The position numbers and the translations under genes are program-made. From contig OY969802.1 of NCBI GenBank assembly GCA_963703235.1, positions 1,488,001-1,552,000 on the forward strand: DNA of 64,000 nt. Reading direction: 5' to 3'. This document shows positions 54,922 to 64,000 of the stretch, in pieces; within the stretch, counting starts at the first letter, position 1; each line of letters starts with the position of its first letter. The stretch is from VRUE01 sp963703235. Its GTDB lineage: Bacteria; Actinomycetota; Thermoleophilia; Solirubrobacterales; 70-9. Below the pieces are notes generated by a model, which saw only the letters and a list, made by a program, of their open reading frames with translations, had not been told where the DNA came from and did no database searches.

Positions 54922-54943
54922 TTAGCCTAGGTAATTAGCCTAG
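54922..54943. promoter_or_regulatory. Repeated TTAGCCTAG boxes at the marR start
   Basis: TTAGCCTAG at 54922-54930 and again at 54935-54943, separated by GTAA, 5-26 nt upstream of the marR ATG. They look like an autoregulatory MarR site. The AGGCTAA core also resembles part of an iron box (DtxR/IdeR), but the whole does not fit that consensus. Confidence 0.55.
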
Positions 54944-54995
54944 CAAACGACTCTCTCCGCTGATGGGCCTGAAAGCGGAGATATAGGCCGCTTAA

Positions 54996-55023
54996 GGCCC
55001 GTCGGCGGCGTAGGCGACGGGCC
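54996..55023. other. 9-bp stem-loop upstream of the ion channel gene
   Basis: GGCCCGTCG (54996-55004) and CGACGGGCC (55015-55023) around a 10-nt loop, 22 nt before the GTG start. It may affect translation or end a short transcript. Confidence 0.4.
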
Positions 55024-55044
55024 GTCGGCGTCGAATTAGGCGGC

Positions 55045-55854
55045 GTGACGCCTGAAGCTCTCGATGCCCCGACCGCATACAAGCCCGGCATGGACGCGCG
55101 CAGCACGCGGGTCGCGGAAGCGCTCAATACGCCGATGTTGATCGCGGCGGCGCTGACGCTGCCGATGGTGGCGATCACCGAGTCCTCGCCAGGCGGCCTG
55201 CTCGAGGACGTCGCGATCGTCCTCAACTGGGGCACCTGGACCGCCTTCGCGATCGAGCTGGCGGTGATGCTGGCGGTGGTGCCGGATCGCCGCACCTGGC
55301 TGCGTCACAACCCGCTCGAGCTGGCAATCGTGCTGCTGACGCCACCGGTCCTGCCGGCCGGCATGCAGAGCTTCCGGGTCCTGCGCCTCCTCCGCCTTCT
55401 CCGATTGCTGCGAGTCGCGCGGCTTTCCCGCGAGGTCTTCTCTCTCGAGGGCCTGCGCTACGCGGCGTTGCTGGCAATCCTGACCATAATCGGAGGAGGC
55501 ACTCTCTTCGCCGCCCTGGAGCAACCGGACCATGACCTCAACGCCTGGGAAAGCTTCTACTGGGCGATCACGACGATGACGACCCTCGGCTCGGACATTC
55601 AGCCGACGACGACCGGCGGCGAGATCGTCTCCGTCGTGATCCTGATCGTCGGCATCGGCTTCGTCGCTCTGCTCACCGGCGCCATCGCGCAGCGCTTCCT
55701 CGGTCCCGAAATCGCCGAAGTCGAGGCGGAGCTGGAGGCCGAGCAGATCTCGGCCGAGGCGGTCGCGCTGCGCGAGCTCCACGCCGTGCGCGAGCAGCTG
55801 GCAGCGCTGGAGATCGCGGTCGAGCGCATGGTCGACCAGCGTGCACCGCGCTGA
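55045..55854 (+). CDS. Voltage-gated-type ion channel with unusual selectivity filter
   Basis: 269 residues from GTG 55045 (ATG 55090 is possible). Several membrane helices, an Arg-rich S4-like stretch (FRVLRLLRLLRLLRVARLSR), then a pore: WESFYWAITTMTTLGSDIQP TTTGGEIV followed by a last helix (ILIVGIGFVALLTGAIAQRF). Potassium channels have TVGYGD at the filter; here it is TLGSD. The C-terminus is a coiled coil (EIAEVEAELEAEQISAEAVA). Architecture is a 6-TM channel with a voltage-sensor-like domain. The filter makes K+ selectivity uncertain. Confidence 0.85.
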   Translation: MTPEALDAPTAYKPGMDARSTRVAEALNTPMLIAAALTLPMVAITESSPGGLLEDVAIVLNWGTWTAFAIELAVMLAVVPDRRTWLRHNPLELAIVLLTPPVLPAGMQSFRVLRLLRLLRLLRVARLSREVFSLEGLRYAALLAILTIIGGGTLFAALEQPDHDLNAWESFYWAITTMTTLGSDIQPTTTGGEIVSVVILIVGIGFVALLTGAIAQRFLGPEIAEVEAELEAEQISAEAVALRELHAVREQLAALEIAVERMVDQRAPR

Positions 55855-55858
55855 CCGG

Positions 55859-55915
55859 GGGGGACGAGCCGTGAGTTAGGCACCCTATGGGTGCCTAACT
55901 CACGGCTCGTCCCCC
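55859..55915. repeat. Dispersed palindrome, copy 5 (perfect 27-bp arms)
   Basis: The core arm GACGAGCCGTGAGTTAGG...CACCC pairs without mismatch around loop TAT; flanking GGGG/CCCC extend it to 27 bp. It fills the 65-nt space between the convergent channel and acs genes, where it could also act as a two-way terminator. Confidence 0.95.
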
Positions 55916-55919
55916 TGGC

Positions 55920-57902
<1,983 letters not shown>

Positions 57903-57994
57903 GCCGCTCCTTCCCTGGCCGTCGGTACAGGCCATGCCGCTACCCTGAGCGAACGGTAACCCCTCGACCGTTCGAGGGTCGCCGGGCTATCGAC

Positions 57995-59464
57995 ATGCTC
58001 TTCAGGCAGATCATCCACGAGGACCTCGGTTGCGCGTCGTACCTGGTCGGCGACCCCGGCTCCGGCGTCGCCGCGGTGGTCGACCCCCAGTGGGACGTCG
58101 ACCCCTACCTGCAACTGAGCCGCCTGCACGGTGTCCGCATCGAGCACGTGCTGGAGACCCACAACCACGCCGACCACGTTTCCGGCCACGGCCGCCTGGC
58201 GCGGGCGACCGGGGCGACGATCCACGTCAGCGAGCTGGCCGGGGCCGAGTACGAGCACGAGCCGTTCGGCAACGGCTGGACGCTCGAGCTGGGCGAGGGC
58301 GTGGCGATCGAGGCGCTCCACACGCCCGGGCACCGGCCCGAGCACACCTCCTTCCTCCTCCGCGACCCCGGCCGCAACAGCGACACGGTCGCGGTCCTCA
58401 CCGGCGACTCGTTGTTCGTCGGCGACGTAGCCCGCCCCGACCTCGCGGTCGAGCCGCGCGAGGGTGCGGTCGACATCTTCCGCTCCCTGCACGAGCGGCT
58501 GCTGGCGCTGCCCGACGAGGTCGAGGTCTGGCCCGGGCACCTCGGCGGCTCGCTCTGCGGCAGCTCCGGGATCGACCACAAGGCGTCCTCGACGATCGGC
58601 TTCGAGCGCCGTCACAACCGCGCCCTGGCGTTTGCCGATGAAGCGGAGTTCGTCGAGGACGCGGTCTCGAGCATCGGCGACCGGCCGCCCAACGTCGAGC
58701 ACATCGTCGCCCTCAACCGCGGGCCGCTGGTCGAGGCGATCGGCGCGCCGGCACGGCTGGCGCCGCGCGGCTTCGAGGCGGCGATCGCCGAAGGCGCGCT
58801 GGCGGTCGATTCGCGCACCAACGAGCAGTTCGATGAGGCCCACATCGCCGGCGCGATCAGCGCCTCGGCCTACGACACGGGCTTCGCGACCAAGGTGGCA
58901 CAGGTCGTCCCGCCGGAGGCCGAAGTCGTCATCGTCGCGGCCTCCGGCGGCAACGAGCTGGCTGCGGCGGAGCTGCTGGCGGCGGTCGGCCTGCGGGTGC
59001 GCGGCTTCCTCGGCGGCGGCATGTCGGCCTGGCGGGCGGAGGAACGCCCGGTGCGGCGGATCGAGGCGATTGGGCCGAGGGAGCTGGCGGAGCTTTTGGA
59101 CGGGGGCGGGCCGGCCGGCGACGGTGTCGAGCCGGCGTCCGGCGACCGCGCGACGTCCGGCGAAGGCGCGGAGCCGCTCGTCCTCGACGTGCGGCGCCAG
59201 GGCGAGTTCGACGCCGGCCACATCCCCGGTTCGCTCCACATCCCCTTCGGCGACCTGCCGGGACGGCTCGACGAGCTGCCGCGAGACCGCCCGATCGCGA
59301 CGATCTGCAAGGCAGGCGCGAGGAGTGGCCTGGCCGCCTCGATCCTCCAGCGCGAGGGCTTCGAGCAAGTCGTCCACGTCGCCCGCGGCGGCGTCGCCGG
59401 TTGGCAGGCCGAAGGCCGCCCCGTCGAGACGCCAGGCGCCAACGCTGGACGAGCCGTTAGTTGA
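57995..59464 (+). CDS. Persulfide dioxygenase-like MBL protein fused to two rhodanese domains
   Basis: 489 residues. Residues 1-250 are an ETHE1-type MBL domain: iron site ETHNHADHVSGHGRL, later HTPGHRPEHTSFLL and LTGDSLFVGDVARPDL. About 255-345 is a first rhodanese domain (LAVDSRTNEQFDEAHIAGAI) in which the active-site loop reads VAASGGNELA, without Cys. About 365-475 is a second with Cys in TICKAGARSGLAA. It would oxidise glutathione-type persulfides to sulfite and move sulfane sulfur. Its last residues GRAVS and TGA are encoded by palindrome copy 6. Confidence 0.92.
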   Translation: MLFRQIIHEDLGCASYLVGDPGSGVAAVVDPQWDVDPYLQLSRLHGVRIEHVLETHNHADHVSGHGRLARATGATIHVSELAGAEYEHEPFGNGWTLELGEGVAIEALHTPGHRPEHTSFLLRDPGRNSDTVAVLTGDSLFVGDVARPDLAVEPREGAVDIFRSLHERLLALPDEVEVWPGHLGGSLCGSSGIDHKASSTIGFERRHNRALAFADEAEFVEDAVSSIGDRPPNVEHIVALNRGPLVEAIGAPARLAPRGFEAAIAEGALAVDSRTNEQFDEAHIAGAISASAYDTGFATKVAQVVPPEAEVVIVAASGGNELAAAELLAAVGLRVRGFLGGGMSAWRAEERPVRRIEAIGPRELAELLDGGGPAGDGVEPASGDRATSGEGAEPLVLDVRRQGEFDAGHIPGSLHIPFGDLPGRLDELPRDRPIATICKAGARSGLAASILQREGFEQVVHVARGGVAGWQAEGRPVETPGANAGRAVS

Positions 59465-59496
59465 GCACCCATAGGGTGCATAACTAACGGCTCGTC
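59448..59496. repeat. Dispersed palindrome, copy 6
   Basis: 49 nt; left arm GACGAGCCGTTAGTTGAG...CACCC, loop ATA, right arm with two mismatches (GA/AT). The first 17 nt are coding and end the rhodanese gene. Confidence 0.95.
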
Positions 59497-59507
59497 TGTG
59501 GCGCGAC

Positions 59508-60719
59508 TCAGTAGCCGGACGGGTGGCGGGCTATGAAGCCTTCGGTCGAGCTGACCGGGCTGGGGTGCCAGCGGGGGCCGGCGCCGCCGGAGGTGTCGAA
59601 GGCGAGGCCGGCGATGATCATCCAGGCGTGGCCGGAGTTGCCGTAGACGGTGATCCACTGGCCGGGGCCGGGTTCGCCCCAGGTGGTGAGGCCGGTCGAG
59701 TCGAGTGGGCTGTCGAGGAAGCCGCCGCCGTGGAGGGCGAAGCTGACCGCGCCCGAGCAGTCGTAGCCCGACGATTCGAAGGAGCCGTGGCCACCGCCCC
59801 ATATATAGGGCGTCGAGGCGATCGAGTTGGCGGCTTCGATCGCCGCCGCGACCGCCGGCGGGGCGCTGGCCGGCACGCTCGCCTGGCTTTCGGAGATGTA
59901 CTCGGCCTGCTGCCCGGGCGTCAGCGGCGCCGGCGCGGTGGTCGGCACCGAGCCGCCGGCGTCGGCGATCTGTTCGGAGATCGCGGCGAGGTTGTCGCTC
60001 AGCGCCGCCTCGCGCGACTGCAACGCGTCGAGCGCCCGCTGGCGCTCCGCCTGCGCCGCCTTCAGTTCGCCGAAGCGCACCTCGGCCTCTTCCCTCGCCG
60101 CCGCGGCTTCGCGCTCCTTGACTGCGATCGCGTCGCGGGCCCCCTTCAGCTGCAGCCGCAGCTCGGCCATCCGCTTCACCGCCGCCTTCGCCTCGTCGCG
60201 CAGGCCCTTGACCCGGCCGGCCACCGCGTTGTCGTAGTCCTGGATGCGGCTGAGGTAGTCGGCGCGGGCGCTCATGTCCGACCAGCTCTCGGACTCGAGC
60301 ACGATGCTGAGCGTGTCGGGGCTGCCGGTGCGGTAGATCGCGACCAGTCGCTCGCGCAGCACTCCCAGGGCCCGCTGCAGGCGGGCGCGGATCCGTGCCA
60401 GCCGCCGTTTCTCGGCGGCCAGCTGCGCCGTCGCCTGCTCCAGCTCGGCCTGCTTGGCGGCCAGCTCCGCCTCGGCCGCCTGCTGGCGCTGACGCAGGGC
60501 CGAGACTTCGCCCAGCATCGAGTCGATCGCCCGGTTCTGTTCGGCGATCGTCGCGCTGACGGCGCTCTGGCTCTCGCGGACCCGGTCGAGCTTGCCCTGG
60601 GCGCTCTCCAGTTTCTCCCGCAGAGTCGCGCCCGAGGGAGCCGCGATCAGGCAGGCGGCAGCCAGCACCAAGGTGGCGACGAGCAGCAGCCGGCGGGACC
60701 TGCCGGAGGAGAGGCGCAT
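59508..60719 (-). CDS. NlpC/P60-type peptidoglycan hydrolase with coiled-coil
   Basis: 403 residues. Signal peptide (LLLVATLVLAAACLIAAPSG), then two long coiled coils (~35-130, ~165-245; for example AEAELAAKQAELEQATAQLA), as in PcsB/RipA-type hydrolases regulated by FtsEX. The C-terminal catalytic domain has YIWGGGHGSFESSGYDCSGA VSFAL (Cys) and NSGHAWMIIAG (His). It should cut peptidoglycan cross-links during division or growth. The domain is longer than the minimal NlpC core and ends FIARHPSGY. Confidence 0.9.
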   Translation of the reverse strand: MRLSSGRSRRLLLVATLVLAAACLIAAPSGATLREKLESAQGKLDRVRESQSAVSATIAEQNRAIDSMLGEVSALRQRQQAAEAELAAKQAELEQATAQLAAEKRRLARIRARLQRALGVLRERLVAIYRTGSPDTLSIVLESESWSDMSARADYLSRIQDYDNAVAGRVKGLRDEAKAAVKRMAELRLQLKGARDAIAVKEREAAAAREEAEVRFGELKAAQAERQRALDALQSREAALSDNLAAISEQIADAGGSVPTTAPAPLTPGQQAEYISESQASVPASAPPAVAAAIEAANSIASTPYIWGGGHGSFESSGYDCSGAVSFALHGGGFLDSPLDSTGLTTWGEPGPGQWITVYGNSGHAWMIIAGLAFDTSGGAGPRWHPSPVSSTEGFIARHPSGY

Positions 60720-60788
60720 CGCGCCCACGCTAACGAAATGCCGGATCGATTGTTAGGAGTTGCTAATAACCTGCAACTCCCGTTGCAG

Positions 60789-61181
60789 CTAGGCGAGCAA
60801 TTTCGCCTTCGCCCGCTCGAACTCCTCGCTGGAGAGCGCGCCCTTCTCCTTCAGCTCGTTGAGCTTGTGCAGCTCGTCGGCCGGCGAGGCGTGCGCCTGC
60901 TCGCGCACGTAGGTGTCGAAATGCTGTTTCGCCTCGGCCTGCGCCTTGATCGTCCGGTCGCGCATGCCGGTGCCGCGGGCGATCAGGTAGATCAGGGCGG
61001 CCAGGAAGGGGACGAAGACGAGGAAGAAGACCCAGGCCGCCTTGCCCCAGCCGGACATCTCGTGGTCGCGGAAGAGGTCGGTGATGATCGTGAACAGGAT
61101 CCAGATCCAGATCACGAGGAAGAAGACCTCTAGGCAGATCAGGAGCAGTTCGCCAAAGGAGATGTCGGCAAGAGGCAGCAA
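60789..61181 (-). CDS. PLDc_N/SHOCT small membrane protein
   Basis: 130 residues from a TTG at 61181 with AAAGGA upstream. Two membrane helices (ICLEVFFLVIWIWILFTIIT; KAAWVFFLVFVPFLAALIYL), with DLFRDHEMSGWGKAAW between, match the PLD-nuclease N-terminal domain. The C-terminus ADELHKLNELKEKGALSSEE FERAKAKLL is a SHOCT domain. Function unknown; common in actinobacteria. Confidence 0.87.
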   Translation of the reverse strand: MLPLADISFGELLLICLEVFFLVIWIWILFTIITDLFRDHEMSGWGKAAWVFFLVFVPFLAALIYLIARGTGMRDRTIKAQAEAKQHFDTYVREQAHASPADELHKLNELKEKGALSSEEFERAKAKLLA

Positions 61182-61221
61182 GGAAATCCTTTCGTCCGCG
61201 CGGGGGGGTGTACCGATGAAG

Positions 61222-61998
61222 CTAACTCGTGCCCGCCCGCGGCGCAAGCCGCTGGGCGAAGAGGACCGCCGAGACCGCGGTGGCAAGGTTGAGGCTGGAG
61301 ACGCCGGCGGCCATCGGAATCCCAAGGCGGGCGTCGGCGCGCTCGAGCAGCGAAGAGCTGAGCCCCTCGCGCTCGCTGCCGAAGGCGAAGACGGCTCGCG
61401 GCGGCAGCTCCTGCGGGCGCAGCACTTCACCCTCGGGGTCGATCGCGATCAACGGCCGGTCGCTCGCGGGCAGCTCCTCGACGACGGTGACCGGTAGGGC
61501 GAAATGCAGCCCGGCGCCGGCGCGCAGCGCGTCCGGGTACCAGGGGTCGTTGAAGCCGGTGGCGAAGAGGCCGGCGGCGCCGGCGGCCGCAGCCACCCGC
61601 ACGCAGGCGCCGAGGTTGCCGATGTTGCGCGGATCCTCCAGCAGCACCAGCGGCGCCGGCCGCGGATCGGCGAGGACGGCGGCGACGTCGACCCGGGGCC
61701 GCCGGGCGATCGCGACGACACCGGTGCGCGGCATCAGCGGCACCAGCTCAGCCAGCGTCTCCTGCGGGACGGGAACGGTCCGGGCGGCCAGCTCACCGGC
61801 CAGGTCGGGCGCCAAGTCGGCCGCCAGGCGCTCCAGCTCGGCCGGGTCCACCGCAACGGCTTCGACCACCTCGGCGCCGAAGCGCAGCGCGTGCTTGAGG
61901 GCGTGGAAGCCCTCGACCACGGCCAGGTCGGTGTCGCGCCGGGCCGACCGAAAGCGGCGAATCAGGTCGTCGTCCACCGCGGGATCATGACTCGCCAC
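61222..61998 (-). CDS. SpoU/TrmH-family RNA 2'-O-methyltransferase
   Basis: 258 residues. Motif 1 LVLLEDPRNIGNLGACVRVA near residue 118, motif 2 FAFGSEREGLSSSLLERADA near 205, motif 3 GIPMAAGVSSLNLATAVSAVLFAQRL at the end, the SPOUT knot. It methylates a ribose in rRNA or tRNA; the exact nucleotide is unknown. Confidence 0.93.
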   Translation of the reverse strand: MASHDPAVDDDLIRRFRSARRDTDLAVVEGFHALKHALRFGAEVVEAVAVDPAELERLAADLAPDLAGELAARTVPVPQETLAELVPLMPRTGVVAIARRPRVDVAAVLADPRPAPLVLLEDPRNIGNLGACVRVAAAAGAAGLFATGFNDPWYPDALRAGAGLHFALPVTVVEELPASDRPLIAIDPEGEVLRPQELPPRAVFAFGSEREGLSSSLLERADARLGIPMAAGVSSLNLATAVSAVLFAQRLAPRAGTS

Positions 61999-62034
61999 GG
62001 CGGCCGCGGTGCGCCGCGACGAGTCAAGCCAGCG

Positions 62035-64000
62035 TCAGCAGGGGATTTCGACCGTGACCCGCACGGTGTCGCTGCGGGTGCTGGTCCCGTCCGAGACTTC
62101 CAGTTTCCAGTCGTGGGACTGGGTGCAGCCGTTGGTCGAGTAGACCCGCTGGTTGCCGGGGTCCTGCACGGTCGAGCGCGTTTCGGTCGGCCCGGACGGC
62201 ACCAATTTGTCGGTCCATTTGTAGGTGAGCGGATCGGCTTCCGGATCGCTCGCGTTCGCCTGGAAGTTGAAGGTCGCGTACCACTGGTTGAAGTGCCCGG
62301 CGTCCTGGGCCTCCGCCACTTTTTTCGCCAGGTTGGCGGGGCTGGTGATGTCCACGGTCGGCGGCAGGTCGGGCGGCGCCGTCGCGACGTCGATCGCGAT
62401 CGCCTGCTCCGCGGTGGCGCCGACGTCGTCGGTGCCGCGCAGGGTCACCGTGTGCGTGCCGACCGGCACCCCGGTCAGGTCGAGGATGGCCTCGCGGCCG
62501 GTGTCGAAGGGCGTCGTCGAGCCGTCGAGGAACCAGGCCAGCTGCGAGTCGATCAGCTCGAAGCCCGACTCGAACTGGTTGGCGTCGCGGCCGAGGCCGG
62601 AGACCGGCACTTCCTCGCCCTGGAAGAAGGTTTCGCCACTGGCAGGCTGGAGGATCTCGACCGTCGGCCGGTCGTTGGTCGCGGTGACGTTGACGCTGTC
62701 GCTGGCGCTGGCGCCATCCGGGAAGACCGCGGTGGCTTTGATCGTCGTAGCCCCGTACGGCAGCGCGTTGGTCGAGGTCGTCGCGCCGGTGCCGAGGATG
62801 ACGCCGTTGGGCAGCGTCCAGGTGACCGACGTCGGCGCTCCGAGGTCGTCGTCGTAGACGAAGGCCGAGAGGCCGACCGTTGCCCCGCGGCGGTGCGAGC
62901 TTCCGTTCAGGGGGCTCTCGATCCGAATCAGCCGTGGCAGCGCCCGCTTCACGGCCGCCAGTGCGTTGACGTATCTGCGCACCCTGCCGTCGGAGGACGA
63001 TTTCGCGGTGTCGATCAGGATGCGCTGGATAGCGCCGCCGGAGAGCGAGGGATCGGTTGCCTTGACCAGCGCCGCGACGCCGGCCAGGTAAGGCGCGGCG
63101 AAGCTGGTGCCGTTGACCGCGTGCACGCCGGATTTCGCCGGGTCGCCGCCGACCAGCACGGTCCCGGGCGCGAACAGGTCGACGCCACCGCCTCGGTTGC
63201 CCCAGTTCGAGTAGCCAGCGCGACCCGTCGAGTCGGGGCCGAGCGCGCCGGCGCAGAAGACGCCGACGTTCTCGCACGGCGTCCACAGGGTCTCCTCCCA
63301 GCAGACGATGAAGCAATCCTCGTCGTCGACGTTCGTGTCGTCGTTGCCGGCGGCGGCGACGAGGATCATCCCCGCCGCATTCGCCAGACCGGTCGTCGCC
63401 TCGAACGGCAGCACCGTCCACGAGAAGGCGGCCGGCACCCCGGCGCCGTAGCTCATGTTCAGCACCTGCGCCCCGGCGATGCCCGCCTCCGCCACGGCGC
63501 CGATGCCGGTGAAGAAGTCATAGAGCGTGAAGATCACGATCCGTCTCGCGACCAAGCCGCCGCTGCCGGCGACGCCGAGCCCGTTGTCGGGAACGGCGAA
63601 GGCGGCGTTGGCGACATTCGTCCCGTGCCAGGGGCAAGAGGAGCCGCCGCCGCAGCCGCTCAGGTTCGAGGTGCCGAGGGCGCTGGTGAACGGCACGTTG
63701 GAGATCGCCGTCAGCGGTTCGCCGAAGTCGGCGCCGTTGGTCCTCGGTGCGAATCCCATGTCGAGCACGGCCAGCCCGACCTTGTTCGCGGAGCGGCCGC
63801 TGCGCTCGATCAGGCGCCAGGCCTCGGCGGTGCCGATGCCCTGGGTCGAGGTCGCGGACAGGTGCTTCCAGTTGAAGGCGTTGCGGTCCCATCCCGAGCC
63901 GGTCGTGGCGAAACCATCCGGGCCCGTCGCCGCCTCGATCGAGGTGCCGGAGGCGATCGCCGTCCCCGGCGCGACGAAGTTGATCCCGACCTGCGTCCCT
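62035..64000 (-). CDS. Secreted subtilisin-like protease (C-terminal part, continues beyond window)
   Basis: At least 655 residues in frame to the window edge; the start is outside. The catalytic Asp is in VGLAVLDMGFAPR, His in CPWHGTNVANAAFAVPDN and Ser in VNGTSFAAPYLAGVAALV, with AAAGNDD as the Asn region: a family S8 peptidase. Downstream are several Ig/PKD-like repeats (RIESPLNGSSHRRGATVGLS; PTVEILQPASGETFFQGEEV; PPTVDITSPANLAKKV), typical of secreted S8 proteases. An extra Cys-rich insert (DCFIVCWEETLWTPCENVGVFC) near the Ser domain may be disulfide-bonded. Confidence 0.9.
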   Translation of the reverse strand, partial: GTQVGINFVAPGTAIASGTSIEAATGPDGFATTGSGWDRNAFNWKHLSATSTQGIGTAEAWRLIERSGRSANKVGLAVLDMGFAPRTNGADFGEPLTAISNVPFTSALGTSNLSGCGGGSSCPWHGTNVANAAFAVPDNGLGVAGSGGLVARRIVIFTLYDFFTGIGAVAEAGIAGAQVLNMSYGAGVPAAFSWTVLPFEATTGLANAAGMILVAAAGNDDTNVDDEDCFIVCWEETLWTPCENVGVFCAGALGPDSTGRAGYSNWGNRGGGVDLFAPGTVLVGGDPAKSGVHAVNGTSFAAPYLAGVAALVKATDPSLSGGAIQRILIDTAKSSSDGRVRRYVNALAAVKRALPRLIRIESPLNGSSHRRGATVGLSAFVYDDDLGAPTSVTWTLPNGVILGTGATTSTNALPYGATTIKATAVFPDGASASDSVNVTATNDRPTVEILQPASGETFFQGEEVPVSGLGRDANQFESGFELIDSQLAWFLDGSTTPFDTGREAILDLTGVPVGTHTVTLRGTDDVGATAEQAIAIDVATAPPDLPPTVDITSPANLAKKVAEAQDAGHFNQWYATFNFQANASDPEADPLTYKWTDKLVPSGPTETRSTVQDPGNQRVYSTNGCTQSHDWKLEVSDGTSTRSDTVRVTVEIPC

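Noticed and set aside
54922..54943. A full DtxR/IdeR iron box at marR
   Set aside because: Only the AGGCTAA core matches; the 19-bp symmetric consensus is not present and a direct repeat fits a MarR site better.

Overview
The window is high-GC DNA with dense, mostly short-spaced genes, frequent 4-nt gene overlaps and GTG/TTG starts. The gene set is actinobacterial: ergothioneine genes egtB-egtD, two luciferase-like F420-type oxidoreductases, class II fructose-bisphosphatase GlpX, a DUF5679 mini-protein, and very large secreted proteins of the 'AEFGF...' and NHL/TolB-propeller type. From memory, the last group is a hallmark of Thermoleophilia (Solirubrobacterales), so I read the window as chromosome of a Solirubrobacter/Conexibacter-like bacterium. 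No rRNA, tRNA or CRISPR array was seen. At least a dozen genes carry a TANNNT hexamer 6-10 nt before the start codon, which suggests widespread leaderless transcription.

Layout. 1-6030: start of an acyl-CoA dehydrogenase gene behind a TetR-type palindrome, a frameshifted small gene with its intact partner, a Na+/Ca2+ exchanger with a lipoprotein, and a MoxR-type AAA+/VWA pair. 6026-13483: a two-wHTH regulator, a CtpE-like P-type ATPase, an F420-type oxidoreductase and the three-gene proton-translocating transhydrogenase operon. 13484-20914: an AbiEi/DUF559 protein bracketed by long palindromes, a TadE-like/Vps62-like secreted protein, an SDR, egtB-egtD, the first orphan hipA and a second F420-type oxidoreductase. 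21001-27788: glpX, the second hipA, a thioesterase, a crotonase with a damaged start, a nucleotidyltransferase toxin-antitoxin-like pair, a thiolase and two small proteins. 27880-42207: a 13-kb minus-strand operon made of a tandemly duplicated two-gene module (propeller protein followed by an 'EFGF' protein, twice), preceded by a collagen-like secreted protein. 42323-45135: four TetR regulators arranged as two divergent pairs. 45473-48363: a mobile element with an IS1595-type transposase, four passenger genes and unusual ends. 48474-64000: PAS/MBL pair, HD hydrolase, methylthioadenosine salvage pair, MFS/MarR, an ion channel with an atypical filter, acetyl-CoA synthetase, persulfide dioxygenase-rhodanese fusion, NlpC/P60 hydrolase, SHOCT protein, SpoU methyltransferase and a subtilase that runs off the end.

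The most unusual feature is a family of 47-50 nt palindromes (consensus arm GACGAGCCGT...CACCC, 3-4 nt loop) found six times: 13548, 14509, 20934, 51688, 55859 and 59448. They lie between convergent, tandem and divergent genes alike, arm changes are often compensated on the other arm, and two copies supply the stop codon of the gene they abut. One gene, the AbiEi/DUF559 nuclease-like gene, has a copy on each side. That recalls REP sequences with their RAYT gene but with a different enzyme. This link is inference.

Metabolic threads: fatty-acid/acyl-CoA turnover (acyl-CoA dehydrogenase, crotonase, thiolase, SDR, thioesterase, Acs), thiol and sulfur chemistry (EgtB/EgtD, persulfide dioxygenase/rhodanese, methylthioadenosine salvage), redox balance (transhydrogenase, F420-type enzymes) and a heavy investment in secreted or surface proteins.
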